Position numbers and translations under genes: made by a program. A stretch of 64,000 nucleotides of DNA from Pontibacter kalidii (GTDB taxonomy: Bacteria > Bacteroidota > Bacteroidia > Cytophagales > Hymenobacteraceae), in NCBI RefSeq assembly GCF_026278245.1, contig NZ_CP111079.1, forward strand, positions 124,001 to 188,000. Direction: 5' to 3'. Below the pieces are notes generated by a model, which was not told where the DNA came from, made no database searches, and saw only the letters and a program-made list of their open reading frames with translations. Shown piece after piece: positions 1 to 9,910 of this stretch. Position 1 is the first letter of the stretch. Every line of letters starts with the position of its first letter.

Positions 1-413
1 TCGAAGAAGCCCTGGATCTGGCCTGCATGCAGGTCGCAGGTCATCAGGCGGTCAGCGCCGACCGATTGTATGGCGTTGGCTACCACCTTAGAACCGATCG
101 CCACACGCGGCTGGTCTTTTCTGTCCTGGCGGGCGTAGCCATAGTAGGGCATCACCACGATTACTTTATGGGCCGAGGCACGCTTGGCGGCATCCACCAG
201 CAGCATCAGCTCCATCAGGTTGTCGGCAGGCGGAAAGGTGGATAGTACGATAAACACCTCTGCGCCACGAACTGACTCATTGTAATGTACGCCTATCTCG
301 CCGTCGCTGAAACGGGAGAGGGTAAGGTCGCCGAGCTTAGTGCCATAAGCGGCAGCTATTTTCTCAGCCAGGTAACGGGATGCTGAACCAGAGAAGATCT
401 TAACTTGGGGCAT
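1..413 (-). CDS. prs: Ribose-phosphate pyrophosphokinase, N-terminal part (cut by window start)
   Basis: PRPP synthetase transfers pyrophosphate from ATP to ribose 5-phosphate, feeding purine, pyrimidine, histidine and NAD synthesis in the cytosol. The reverse strand reads from the ATG at 413 as MPQVKIFSGSASRYLAEKIA and continues with SDGEIGVHYNESVRG, MPYYGYARQDRK and DLHAGQIQGFF, all typical Prs signatures. About 137 of roughly 310 residues are present; the rest lies left of the window. The gene stands alone behind the tRNA-Gln gene on the same strand. The family is near certain from the linear order of these motifs. Confidence 0.95.
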   Translation of the reverse strand, partial: MPQVKIFSGSASRYLAEKIAAAYGTKLGDLTLSRFSDGEIGVHYNESVRGAEVFIVLSTFPPADNLMELMLLVDAAKRASAHKVIVVMPYYGYARQDRKDQPRVAIGSKVVANAIQSVGADRLMTCDLHAGQIQGFF

Positions 414-465
414 AACGGTGCTAAAACTAAATAACGGTTGGTTTGTGTTTAGTTGATTATGCCCG

Positions 466-500
466 CAAAGCTACCAAAAATACTAATGGCAGGCATGAAA
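466..500 (-). promoter_or_regulatory. Putative promoter of prs
   Basis: Reading the minus strand, TAGCTTTG (473-466) fits the Bacteroidota -7 box TAnnTTTG, with a TTTC (500-497) as a near match to the -33 TTTG at a 23-nt spacing. A second -7-like box, TATTTTTG, lies at 482-475. The start codon is about 53 nt downstream. Confidence 0.45.
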
Positions 501-543
501 TATTTCTGATTTTTAACCAGTTACAGCTGCCGTAGGAGCAAAA

Positions 544-579
544 AAAAAGAACAACACCCGGTTGAGTGTTGTTCTTTTT
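544..579 (-). terminator. Intrinsic terminator after tRNA-Gln
   Basis: A stem whose core pairs GAACAACAC with GTGTTGTTC around an 8-nt loop is extended by A/T runs on both sides. On the minus strand it lies 3 nt beyond the tRNA 3' end and finishes in a T-run. The flanking A and T runs could let it work in both directions. Confidence 0.8.
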
Positions 580-582
580 AAG

Positions 583-655
583 TTGTCCGACCAGGGCTCG
601 AACCTGGACTCTTCTGAACCAAAATCAGACGTGTTGCCAGTTACACCATCGGACA
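583..655 (-). tRNA. tRNA-Gln (anticodon TTG)
   Basis: The minus strand folds into a standard 73-nt cloverleaf. The acceptor stem TGTCCGA pairs with TCGGACA, followed by discriminator A. The D stem is GTGT/ACAC, the anticodon stem TCTGA/TCAGA encloses the loop TTTTGGT with anticodon TTG, and the T stem CCAGG/CCTGG encloses TTCGAGC. No CCA is encoded. It reads CAA codons and, by wobble, CAG. It has its own promoter and terminator, so it appears to be a single-gene transcript. Confidence 0.95.
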
Positions 656-704
656 ATCTCCCTACTAAACTTCAGGACTTTCGTCCCTGTGTCGTTTGGT
701 GATG

Positions 705-735
705 CAAAGATAGAGAGACGATTTTAAACTGCAAA
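705..735 (-). promoter_or_regulatory. Promoter of tRNA-Gln
   Basis: On the minus strand TTTG (735-732) and TATCTTTG (712-705) are separated by 19 nt, an exact match to the Bacteroidota sigma-A consensus in both boxes and spacing. Transcription would begin about 40 nt before the mature tRNA 5' end. Confidence 0.75.
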
Positions 736-743
736 CAATTGCT

Positions 744-767
744 CTAATATTTTTCGAAAAATATTAG
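744..767 (-). terminator. Palindrome at the purL stop codon
   Basis: A perfect 24-nt palindrome (arms of 12, CTAATATTTTTC and its complement) covers the purL stop codon at 764-766. It is AT-rich with no separate loop, so it is a weak terminator candidate; its T-run lies within the stem. A role in purL 3' end formation is inference. Confidence 0.4.
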
Positions 768-2980
768 TCTAAAATCTGCTCCAGGGCCGTGTCATAGTGC
801 TTTTTGGCCACTGTGATTCCCCCGAGAAGCGCGCCGTCTATGTGGCAGTCGTGGGCTGTTACCTTGCCTAATTTCGTGAAATTCACGCCTTTATTTTGCA
901 GGGCGCTTTCGAATGCCGCCTGCTGCGCTGCGGAAACAGAAACCACTGCGCGGCTCTGGCTCTCCCCGAATAAATACGCGTCTTTTCTGAAATTCTTATC
1001 TGTCTCGATGTCGAAGCCCAACTCTTTTGGCATGGCCGACTCGAGCAGCGCGATATATAAACCTCCGTCCGCCACGTCGTGCGCCGACTTCACCAGTTTC
1101 TGCGCGATCACCTCTTTCAGGGCAGCCTGCAGCTTCAGCTCCTCGTCCATGTTAAAGTATGGGGCAGGGGTAAGCTTCACGTTGTGGTAGGAGTACAGGT
1201 ACTCGGAAGAGGCGATGTCGTTCTGCGCATCACCGATCATGTAAATCAGGTCTCCCGCGTTCTGGAAGGCCAAAGTCATGGCGTTGTTCTTATCCTCCAG
1301 GATGCCCAGCATGCCAATAGTTGGTGTCGGGAACACCGGGCCCTCGTCGGAAGACTGGTTGTAGAAGCTTACGTTGCCCCCTGTTACCGGCGTGCCGAAG
1401 GCGGTGCAGGCCTTGCCCATCCCTTTGATGGCGCCCACAAAATGCCAGTATACTTCCGGCACATACGGGTTGCCGAAGTTCAGGCAGTTTGTGATGGCCA
1501 CCGGCTCGGCGCCGGAGCATACGATGTTACGGGCTGCTTCAGCTACGGCAATGGCTGTTCCTTCTCCCGGGTCGGCGTAAACGTAGCGGCTGTTGCAGTC
1601 CACGGTAACGGCAATCGATTTATCCGTGCCTTTTACCTTTACCAGAGCGGCGTCAGAAGGGGCGTTGGTGGTCATGGTGGCGGTGCCTACCATGGAGTCG
1701 TACTGGCGGTATACCCAGCGCTTGGAAGCGATGTTCGGGTGCGTGGCCAGGAATTCGGCCACCGCCTGGTAATCTTCCGGCTCGGCTACCTGGTCGATGT
1801 CAAATTTCTTGGATTCGGCAAAATAGGCTGGCTCGCGGTACTCACGGTGGTAAACCGGAGCGCCTCCGCCCAGTACCAGGTCATCGGCCGGTACCTCGGC
1901 AGCCAGTTCGCCGTTCATGTAGTAGCGCAGCGTGCCGCCCTCGGTTACCACACCGATCTGCTCGCAGTACAGGTCCCACTTGTCGCAGATATCCTTTATG
2001 GTCTGCTCGTAGCCCTTCTTCATCACGATGAGCATGCGCTCCTGGCTTTCTGAAAGGAGGATCTCGAATGGCACCATGTTCGCCTGGCGGGTAGGAACCT
2101 TGTCCAGCCAGATATCCATGCCATGCTCCCCCTTGGCGCTCATCTCGGAAGTAGAGCAGGTGATGCCGGTAGCGCCCATGTCCTGCATGCCGATCACGTG
2201 GCCCGACTGGATGATCTCCAGCGTAGCCTCCAGCAGCAGCTTCTCCTGGAAGGGGTCGCCCACCTGTACGGAGGGAAGGTCTTTGGCTGAGTCTTCGGTA
2301 ATATCTTTGGAGGCGAAAGCTGCGCCATGTATACCGTCTTTACCAGTGGCCGAACCCACGATGAAGACCGGGTTACCCACGCCGTAAGAAGTAGCCGAAG
2401 CCGTTTCGCCTACTTTTACGATACCTGCCGAGAAGGCATTTACCAGCGGGTTGATGTTGTAGCACTCGTCGAAGAACAACTCGCCGCCCACGGTTGGTAT
2501 GCCGAAGGCATTGCCGTAATCGCCGATGCCTTTTACCACACCGCGCAGCAGACGCTGTGTTTTCTCTGATTTCGGGTTGCCGAAGCGGAGCGAGTTCAGC
2601 TGCGCGATGGGGCGGGCACCCATAGTGAAAATATCTCTGTTGATACCGCCCACGCCGGTGGCCGCGCCTTGGTAAGGCTCGATGGCGGATGGGTGGTTGT
2701 GCGATTCTATTTTGAAGCTGCAGGCGTAGCCGTCGCCGATATCCACCAGGCCGGCATTCTCCTCGCCGGCTTTGGCCAGCATGCGCGGCGAGTCCTTTGG
2801 CAGCGTTTTAAGCCAGACAATGGAGTTCTTGTAAGAGCAGTGCTCCGACCACATTACGGAGAAGATACTGAGCTCGGTGAAGTTCGGGGTACGTCCCAGG
2901 ATCTGTTTGATGTGTTCAAACTCCTCCTCCAGAAGGCCAAGCTTCTGAGCGGTTTCTACGGGAGTGAGTTGTTGATCCAC
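764..2980 (-). CDS. purL: Phosphoribosylformylglycinamidine synthase subunit PurL
   Basis: PurL makes FGAM from FGAR, ATP and glutamine-derived ammonia, step four of purine synthesis. The 738 residues match the small PurL type, which lacks the fused glutaminase domain and works with separate PurQ and PurS. Visible motifs are SEHCSYKNS (about 45-53), SHNHPSA (93-99), the glycine-rich [12 protein letters not shown] that follows, and a second AIRS-like half with [17 protein letters not shown] and [15 protein letters not shown]. It is a lone gene; purS and purQ are not in the window. The ATG at 2980 gives a normal N terminus. The nearest upstream gene is divergent, across 246 bp. Confidence 0.96.
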   Translation of the reverse strand: MDQQLTPVETAQKLGLLEEEFEHIKQILGRTPNFTELSIFSVMWSEHCSYKNSIVWLKTLPKDSPRMLAKAGEENAGLVDIGDGYACSFKIESHNHPSAIEPYQGAATGVGGINRDIFTMGARPIAQLNSLRFGNPKSEKTQRLLRGVVKGIGDYGNAFGIPTVGGELFFDECYNINPLVNAFSAGIVKVGETASATSYGVGNPVFIVGSATGKDGIHGAAFASKDITEDSAKDLPSVQVGDPFQEKLLLEATLEIIQSGHVIGMQDMGATGITCSTSEMSAKGEHGMDIWLDKVPTRQANMVPFEILLSESQERMLIVMKKGYEQTIKDICDKWDLYCEQIGVVTEGGTLRYYMNGELAAEVPADDLVLGGGAPVYHREYREPAYFAESKKFDIDQVAEPEDYQAVAEFLATHPNIASKRWVYRQYDSMVGTATMTTNAPSDAALVKVKGTDKSIAVTVDCNSRYVYADPGEGTAIAVAEAARNIVCSGAEPVAITNCLNFGNPYVPEVYWHFVGAIKGMGKACTAFGTPVTGGNVSFYNQSSDEGPVFPTPTIGMLGILEDKNNAMTLAFQNAGDLIYMIGDAQNDIASSEYLYSYHNVKLTPAPYFNMDEELKLQAALKEVIAQKLVKSAHDVADGGLYIALLESAMPKELGFDIETDKNFRKDAYLFGESQSRAVVSVSAAQQAAFESALQNKGVNFTKLGKVTAHDCHIDGALLGGITVAKKHYDTALEQILD

Positions 2981-3226
2981 TTGATATGCTGACTTCTGTA
3001 ACGGTTTAGCAAAATAGGAACTTAAACCCTAAGAGTACAACTATAACGCCTGCCATTTAGCCGGCTTATGATTTCTAAAGCGGAAGCAGGCTTTCTTGTT
3101 GCACTAAAGTATGGGGTGTTTGCATTGATCGTAGTGAATTAAAATATCTCTTTTTTTCTGTAGCTAAACCGTTACCCTGGGAACATTTATGCGTAAAGAA
3201 TCCCGCAACTCCTTAATAATTAATCT

Positions 3227-3463
3227 ATGCCCCAGCTTATGACTACCGTAAATCCTGACGTGATTACAACTACTTGCGGACGAGTGTTAGACCTGAGCAA
3301 CACCGAATTGGTGATTGAGCGCTCTAACAGCCTCTTCAGCTACAACATCCATAAGCTGAAGTCAGGAGAGTACATCATTGCCGAGAAGTTCTACGCCAAC
3401 CCCTTTAACAACCGCTACATTCTGCTGAACGACGAGCAGATAGAGCTGCTGAAGAATTTGTAG
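3227..3463 (+). CDS. Small protein of unknown function (78 aa)
   Basis: I do not recognise this protein. It starts MPQLMTTVNPDV and is soluble-looking, with no signal peptide or membrane segment. The C-terminal part (KSGEYIIAEKFYANPFNNRY) is aromatic and could form a small beta fold. Composition resembles neighbouring genes. It lies divergent to purL and 82 bp before another unknown gene. A second Met at residue 5 is an alternative start. Support as a real gene comes from its position and reading-frame quality only. Confidence 0.5.
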   Translation: MPQLMTTVNPDVITTTCGRVLDLSNTELVIERSNSLFSYNIHKLKSGEYIIAEKFYANPFNNRYILLNDEQIELLKNL

Positions 3464-3544
3464 GTGAATGTGCTCTGATTCTAAGGCTACGGCTTTATAA
3501 TCAGCTTGTTAAACCGTACATTGTTGCGTTTTAACAAATCAGCC

Positions 3545-4045
3545 ATGTTACACTTATTCATACTTCTGATAAGCGTGTGTTGCGGCTCCGGTACGGTTGC
3601 TGTTACCCACAACGCGGCCATAGCTTCGGCGCCGGCAGTAGCGCAGGAGCAAACCTCAACCTCTCAACAGGGGGCCTCTGCAAAGGAGCGGAAAAAGAAG
3701 ATCAAGCCAAAGAATGAGCGTACGCCAGCCGCTGTTGCCGTAACCTCTATGCGCAATATTACAAGGGCCTCCGTGTCGCAGCGCAGCACCGATGGATACT
3801 ATGCTGAGCTGGTGATCATGGATAGCGGCCTGATGCTGCGCGACCCGCAGGATCTGCAGATGATCGGCAGCAGCGGAAGCCAGCTGAGCGATGGCTCCCG
3901 CATACTTTTCGAGAATTTTGTACTGCCCTTTGAGGGAACTGTGCGCTTTAAGTCACCTAATAAGATGAATACCGTGATCTATGAGCGGGTGATCAGCTTT
4001 AAGGTAAATGAAGCTGGCCGGTGGGTGGTGCGCGTCGAAATCTGA
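3545..4045 (+). CDS. Secreted protein of unknown function
   Basis: The frame opens at a TTG at 3506, but the ATG at 3545 gives a clean signal peptide (MLHLFILLISVCCGSGTVAV), so that start is preferred; the protein is then about 166 aa. A low-complexity Ala/Gln/Ser stretch and a basic patch (KERKKKIKPK) follow. The C-terminal half looks like a small beta-rich domain, with NFVLPFEGTVRFKSPNK and RWVVRVEI. A Cys after the hydrophobic core (VCCGSG) could make it a lipoprotein, but the lipobox is poor. No family is recognised. It precedes atpD by 199 bp. Confidence 0.55.
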   Translation: MLHLFILLISVCCGSGTVAVTHNAAIASAPAVAQEQTSTSQQGASAKERKKKIKPKNERTPAAVAVTSMRNITRASVSQRSTDGYYAELVIMDSGLMLRDPQDLQMIGSSGSQLSDGSRILFENFVLPFEGTVRFKSPNKMNTVIYERVISFKVNEAGRWVVRVEI

Positions 4046-4170
4046 CAGGGGTCGCCGCTTCTCCTTATTTATGTGTAACTTGCACGGCAGTGGGGTGCCG
4101 AACCTCTTTTCCTGTGCTCGCCGCGGACGCCTATCCATGTGGCGCAAAACTTTTTATACCCTTGCATGGA

Positions 4171-4206
4171 TATAAGAGATTTATACATTAGTTTTGCACC
4201 CTGAAA
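4171..4206 (+). promoter_or_regulatory. Putative promoter of atpD
   Basis: TAGTTTTG (4199-4206) is an exact -7 box. The -33 candidate CTTG (4171-4174) is one base off and 24 nt away, so that half is weak. The atpD start lies 39 nt downstream. Confidence 0.5.
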
Positions 4207-4223
4207 TAACTCCGTTATACTAG

Positions 4224-5756
<1,533 letters not shown>

Positions 5757-5766
5757 ATTCATTTAT

Positions 5767-5810
5767 CAGCTACCAGTTATCAATTAGCACCTTTTGATAA
5801 CCGGTAGCTG
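5767..5810 (+). repeat. Inverted repeat between atpD and atpC
   Basis: CAGCTACCAGTTATCAA (5767-5783) faces TTGATAACCGGTAGCTG (5794-5810): 16 of 17 positions are complementary around a 10-nt loop. There is no T-run, so it is not a plain terminator. Lying 20 nt before the atpC start, it could affect mRNA stability or the beta:epsilon ratio. TTAATTGT words follow it. Confidence 0.7.
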
Positions 5811-5830
5811 TTAATTGTTAATCGAAACGC

Positions 5831-6076
5831 ATGTATTTAGAGATAATCACACCTGACAAAAAGGTTTATGCCGGTGAGGTAGAGGCCGCTCAGTTTCCGG
5901 GAGCCAACGGCTCTTTCGAGGTACTGGACATGCACGCCCCGCTCATCAGCACCCTTGACAAAGGAAATATCCGTATCACTACCAGCAAAGGACAGGAGTT
6001 CTTTACCGTGGACGGTGGTGTGGTAGAAGTACTGAATAACAAGATCATCGTACTGGCTGAGTCTGTAACAGCCTAA
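5831..6076 (+). CDS. atpC: F1F0 ATP synthase subunit epsilon (short form)
   Basis: Epsilon is part of the central stalk that couples rotation to catalysis. The 81 residues form only the N-terminal beta-sandwich (MYLEIITPDKKVYAGEVEAA, PGANGSFEVLDMHAPL). The C-terminal inhibitory helices of the roughly 135-aa enterobacterial subunit are absent, which is usual in this phylum. It is co-directional with atpD and ends in a strong terminator. Confidence 0.93.
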   Translation: MYLEIITPDKKVYAGEVEAAQFPGANGSFEVLDMHAPLISTLDKGNIRITTSKGQEFFTVDGGVVEVLNNKIIVLAESVTA

Positions 6077-6099
6077 CAGCCGGTAACAAAGTATAAAAT

Positions 6100-6137
6100 A
6101 AGGCCTCCTGTTCTTCGTGAGCAGGAGGCCTTGTTGC
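6100..6137 (+). terminator. Terminator after atpC
   Basis: AAGGCCTCCTG pairs with CAGGAGGCCTT around an 11-nt loop and is followed by TTGCTTT. An AAGTATAA word sits just before the stem. Confidence 0.85.
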
Positions 6138-6439
6138 TTTAGGCCTATATAGAGATACTCAAATATAGGGTAGAAAAGTGCTATAATACCCCTTCAGGAA
6201 GCCTTTTTGCTGTAAATATGCATAACAATACCCGTAGCAATTACAGGTGCTTTTGTTGTAATCCATTAACCTTTAATTATAGGCTGTTAAGCCTGCTATA
6301 GATGATGCTCACCTAATTATTTGCCTATAGAGCAGATATTTATCAGTTAACTTGAATTATTGTACGTATCTATTTTGTATTTGAATTAAATGAATAAAAA
6401 GTCTTGTCTTTTTAACTCTATACAAATCAAAAGTTACTT
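6138..6439. other. AT-rich spacer before the subtilase gene
   Basis: I see no gene, repeat or clear promoter. A run near 6372-6383 contains TATTTTG followed by TATTTGA, each one base short of a TAnnTTTG box, and may be the protease promoter. Confidence 0.4.
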
Positions 6440-7858
6440 ATGAAAAGAAGCTATGTACAATTGACGCACTTGCTCAATGCTGGGAGAAATGTGCGCTTCG
6501 GAAAGTTACTCACCCTGTTAACTGCCGCATCTTCCCTTGCGTTATTGCCAGCATGCGATAACGCGGAAGAATCTGTAGAACCTGTAACAGAACTAGGCCA
6601 GGATGCAAGTTTGCAACAGGCAAAGGGGATGGTGGGAGTAAACGTTTTGCTTAATGTAGCCGTGACAGATGCCATTCTGAGTGAATTGGGTGCACACGGT
6701 ACAGTGCTGGATGTGATTCCAGAAATCAATGCTCTGACCATGAGGTTAGCAAAAGATAAGCTACCTGTTGTTCAAAAGTTATCCTTTGTGGATACTGCCA
6801 ACCCAGATGCGGAGCGGAAGGGGGCACCTATAGATGCGGTATCCGTGGCGGACTTTTCTACTGGTCTGAATACATGGAACCTGGATGCAATCAACGTGAC
6901 AGATTTTAGAGCAGGCCGAACGGTAGCACAGGATGCAACAGGTGTTTATGTCGGGGTGCTGGATACGGGCCTGTTGGATTCCTGGAGACAGTATTTCCCG
7001 CAAGAGCGAATTGCAACACAATATGCCAAGTCATTTGGAGGCGGTGGTGGTATGAGCGGCAATGTGTCGGAGCAACCAAACAAATGGGAGCACGACCAGA
7101 ACTCGCATGGTACCCACGTAACCAGCACAATTATCGGCTTTGATCTGGGCGGTACTGCCGTCAACGGAGTTGCTCCTAAAGCGACCATTGTACCGGTAAA
7201 GGTACTGAACCAGAATGGCTCCGGTTGGTCTTCTGTAATTGCACGTGGCATTGTGTACATGGCCAACCTGAAAGCTGGTCCTCTAAAAGGCTCTCCAGTT
7301 GTTGTTAACATGAGCCTAGGAGGCGGCGTATTGGATGCAGTTGAAAAAGCTGCCATTGACTATGCCATCAGCAAAGGAGTGATCATTGTGGCGTCAGCTG
7401 GTAACAGCGGGACAGCCGGTATGGGCTATCCGGCGGCTTACGCGCCTGTTATTAGTGTGGCTAACGCTGGGCTAAAAGCAGAATTCTCGGTACCGGCCTG
7501 GTGGTATGCCTATAATGTGCCTGATCCTACAGATCTGAATGAGTTTTACATTGCCCCATCCTCTAGCCGTGCAAAGACCGGGCAAGATCTGGATGTAATG
7601 GCGCCTGGCTCCAATATTGTAGGTCCTTATCAGTTAAACAGCGGACAGCTGTCCTTCTACTACCTGACGGGTACTTCTATGGCAAGCCCGCACGTGGCAG
7701 GTATTGTTGCGCTAATGGCACAGAAGAACCCATCTATTACGGCAGTTCAAACGGAGAATATCTTGGAGTCTGTCGCTATTTCCAGCCCTGAGTGGAAAGC
7801 GAATGAAGTTGGACATGGGTTTATCACTGCCGATGCAGCACTTGGAGTAGTTCAGTAA
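6440..7858 (+). CDS. Subtilisin-like serine protease (S8), lipoprotein
   Basis: This is a predicted exported endopeptidase. A hydrophobic stretch ending in LALLPAC puts a lipobox Cys at residue 39, so lipid anchoring is likely. Residues about 60-150 resemble an I9-type propeptide. The catalytic triad is visible: Asp175 (GVLDTG), His223 (NSHGTHV) and Ser413 (GTSMASPHVAG), with the oxyanion Asn322 (SAGNSG). At 472 aa there is no extra C-terminal sorting domain. The gene stands alone with its own terminator and carries no AAGTAT word. The substrate is unknown. Confidence 0.93.
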   Translation: MKRSYVQLTHLLNAGRNVRFGKLLTLLTAASSLALLPACDNAEESVEPVTELGQDASLQQAKGMVGVNVLLNVAVTDAILSELGAHGTVLDVIPEINALTMRLAKDKLPVVQKLSFVDTANPDAERKGAPIDAVSVADFSTGLNTWNLDAINVTDFRAGRTVAQDATGVYVGVLDTGLLDSWRQYFPQERIATQYAKSFGGGGGMSGNVSEQPNKWEHDQNSHGTHVTSTIIGFDLGGTAVNGVAPKATIVPVKVLNQNGSGWSSVIARGIVYMANLKAGPLKGSPVVVNMSLGGGVLDAVEKAAIDYAISKGVIIVASAGNSGTAGMGYPAAYAPVISVANAGLKAEFSVPAWWYAYNVPDPTDLNEFYIAPSSSRAKTGQDLDVMAPGSNIVGPYQLNSGQLSFYYLTGTSMASPHVAGIVALMAQKNPSITAVQTENILESVAISSPEWKANEVGHGFITADAALGVVQ

Positions 7859-7871
7859 GATAACACTATAA

Positions 7872-7924
7872 GCAGAAAGCCCGAGAGCCATTCCTGGACC
7901 AGGAATGGCTCTCGGGCTTTCTGC
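7872..7924 (+). terminator. Long perfect hairpin after the protease gene
   Basis: Two perfect 24-nt arms around a 5-nt loop. The first arm begins GCAGAAAGCCCGAGAG and the second ends CTCGGGCTTTCTGC. The T-run lies within the stem rather than after it. It is unusually long for a terminator and would stall or process transcripts from either side. Confidence 0.75.
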
Positions 7925-8050
7925 GTATCTGTGGGCATGCAACTGCGCTGTCCGATTTGTTTAGTGGGTTCTCACCAGAACAATTTTGGCTTCTAAATAC
8001 TCATTGTGAGAAATCCTCCTTAAATTAAGCCAGAATTATACTTGCACAAC

Positions 8051-9181
8051 ATGCCTGATATCCACCCCAAAACCCCCCCCATTTACCAGACCTCAGTATT
8101 TACTTTCGATGATCTGAATGCGCTGGAGCTTTACTTTGAGCAGCCGGGGCAGAACTACATGTACACCCGGTACGGCAATCCCAACACCGATGAACTGGCT
8201 CGGGAGGTAAACAAGCTGGAAGGCGGAGCAGGAGGGGTGGTCACCTCTTCGGGTATGTCGGCGATACTGGCGGCAATACTGGCCATTTGCAAAGCCGGGG
8301 ACCATGTGCTGTGCGCCGAGGAGATTTACGGGGGCTCTGCCGCCCTGCTGAGCCAGGAACTGACGCGTATCGGCATAGAGGTTAGCTACGTGCCAACGGC
8401 CGATACTTATACGTTGCAGAAGTATACAAAACCCAACACGCGCCTGATGCTGGCAGAAACCATGAGCAATCCCCTGCTGCAGGTGCTGGACATCGCAAAA
8501 TTGGTCGAAGAAACTAGAAAACAAAGTATAAAACTGGTGATCGACAACACCTTCGCCACCCCTATACTTACCAAGCCCTTAGCGCTTGGCACCGACCTCG
8601 TCATTCATAGCGTAACCAAGTACCTCTCAGGCCACAGCGATGTAACAGCGGGCGTGGTAGTTTGCCGGAAACAGGAAGACCTGCAGCGCGTGCAAACGGT
8701 GATGCGGACCTACGGCCTGAACCTGAGTCCTTTTGAAGGCTGGTTAGCGGCACGTGGCCTGAAAACGCTGCGCTTGCGCATGAAGCAGCATTGCAGCAAT
8801 GCCCTGCAAATAGCGCAATACCTGCAGCAGCACCCGAAGGTGGAGAAAGTATGGTATCCAGGTTTGGAAGAGCATCCGCAGCACGAGCTGGCCAGGCAGC
8901 AAGGGCAGGGCCTGTTCGGGGGCATGCTCAGCTTCAGGATCAAAGACGAGGCTGCGGCCGTGAACCGATTTATGCAGGCGCTGCCAAGCATACCTTTCGC
9001 GCCGTCACTGGCAGGAGTTAATACGTCTATCTCTCACCCGCTAGGTACTTCACACCGCTCCCTTTCGCCTGAGCAGCAGCTGAAATTAGGTATAACTGTG
9101 GGCGTTATCCGGTTCTCGGTGGGGATAGAGGAGCCGGAGGAGCTGATTGCTGAACTGGAAACAGCGTTGGCAGCTGTTTAA
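8051..9181 (+). CDS. PLP-dependent trans-sulfuration enzyme (Cys/Met metabolism family)
   Basis: This fold-type I PLP enzyme belongs to the family of cystathionine gamma-synthase, cystathionine gamma- and beta-lyase, O-acetylhomoserine sulfhydrylase and methionine gamma-lyase. With the ATG at 8051 (a TTG at 8042 is in frame) it has 376 residues. Visible are YTRYGNPN (38-45), VIDNTFATP (163-171) with the PLP-binding Asp165, and the PLP lysine Lys190 in HSVTKYLSGHSD. Sequence alone does not separate the activities; cystathionine gamma-synthase or lyase is most likely. No methionine or cysteine genes flank it, and I see no riboswitch upstream. Confidence 0.9.
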   Translation: MPDIHPKTPPIYQTSVFTFDDLNALELYFEQPGQNYMYTRYGNPNTDELAREVNKLEGGAGGVVTSSGMSAILAAILAICKAGDHVLCAEEIYGGSAALLSQELTRIGIEVSYVPTADTYTLQKYTKPNTRLMLAETMSNPLLQVLDIAKLVEETRKQSIKLVIDNTFATPILTKPLALGTDLVIHSVTKYLSGHSDVTAGVVVCRKQEDLQRVQTVMRTYGLNLSPFEGWLAARGLKTLRLRMKQHCSNALQIAQYLQQHPKVEKVWYPGLEEHPQHELARQQGQGLFGGMLSFRIKDEAAAVNRFMQALPSIPFAPSLAGVNTSISHPLGTSHRSLSPEQQLKLGITVGVIRFSVGIEEPEELIAELETALAAV

Positions 9182-9910
9182 TGGGGGCTGTACTTGTCCC
9201 AATCCCCAGGCGCAGGTCTTCGGACCTGTCTACAACTGTAGAGTCTGGGTTCTAGACTGACGAGTTTGACGAGTTATACTTGCTTATCTTTTTTCTAGCG
9301 TAAGTCTTCCGGCTTGTGCCCTATGATGGGTTGAGTCTGTGACTCGACTGGCTCGCAGAGCCGTACTTTATACTTCCGCTGTACTTTATGCTTCTCTGGC
9401 GCAAGCGTCCGCTTGTGCCTTCCATGAGATGCTGCTTCCTTCAGCTTGATACAAGTTATCCTTGTTGGCTACCGTTCACCCACGGCTTTACTACCTGCTC
9501 GTTTCATCTCTGACTTTGGTGCTCTCAGGCCCGAGAGGGCTCGTCCTTTGGCATCGCGCTGTGTTCCCTCCTGCGCCAAGGCGCTGCCCTGCGGGCACCG
9601 GATCTCACAAGGCGCTCAACCCAAGGACTGGGTTCTAGTTCGATAGCCGCTGCCCTTACTGTCATCTCGACCTATGGGAGAGATGACAAGGAATGTGGCA
9701 AGTATGATTCCCCTCCTCGGAGGGGCCAGGGGTGGGTTTATACTTTGTAGGGACAGGTCGCGACCTGTCCGTGCGAGGACAGCGGCTACGAAGCTTATAC
9801 TTTGGCTAAACCAACTACAGAAACTTCCCTGCTTAGCTAATTCTCACATCTCGAACTTGTTTCGAGGGAGGGGCAGGGGTGGTTGGACTCTAAGAATAAG
9901 GAAGCGGTGG
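9182..9910. other. Hairpin-rich 730-bp intergenic region
   Basis: No credible gene is present. The first 240 bp hold a chain of short stem-loops: CAGGTC-TTCG-GACCTG (9213-9228), CTACA..TGTAG (9230-9241), AGTCT..AGACT (9242-9258), GAGTC-TGT-GACTC (9333-9345), GGCTC-GCA-GAGCC (9350-9362) and GGCGCAAGC-GTCC-GCTTGTGCC (9398-9419). The 20-bp palindrome GGACAGGTCGCGACCTGTCC lies at 9751-9770. Two half copies of the CCCCTCCTCGGAGGGG repeat (9706-9739 and 9863-9886) and several AAGTAT words are also present. Confidence 0.7.
9706..9739 (+). repeat. Half copy of the CCCCTCCTCGGAGGGG element
   Basis: It matches the right arm of the full elements at 21491-21613 and 28164-28289, from GATTCCCCTCCTCGG through AGGGGTGGGTTT. 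The left arm and the outer AAGTTGCGAT ends are missing. A shorter relative in the same orientation lies at 9863-9886. Confidence 0.7.

Noticed and set aside
7925..8050. SAM riboswitch before the trans-sulfuration gene
   Set aside because: The 126-bp leader after the protease hairpin shows no conserved SAM-I or SAM-II core that I can recognise.
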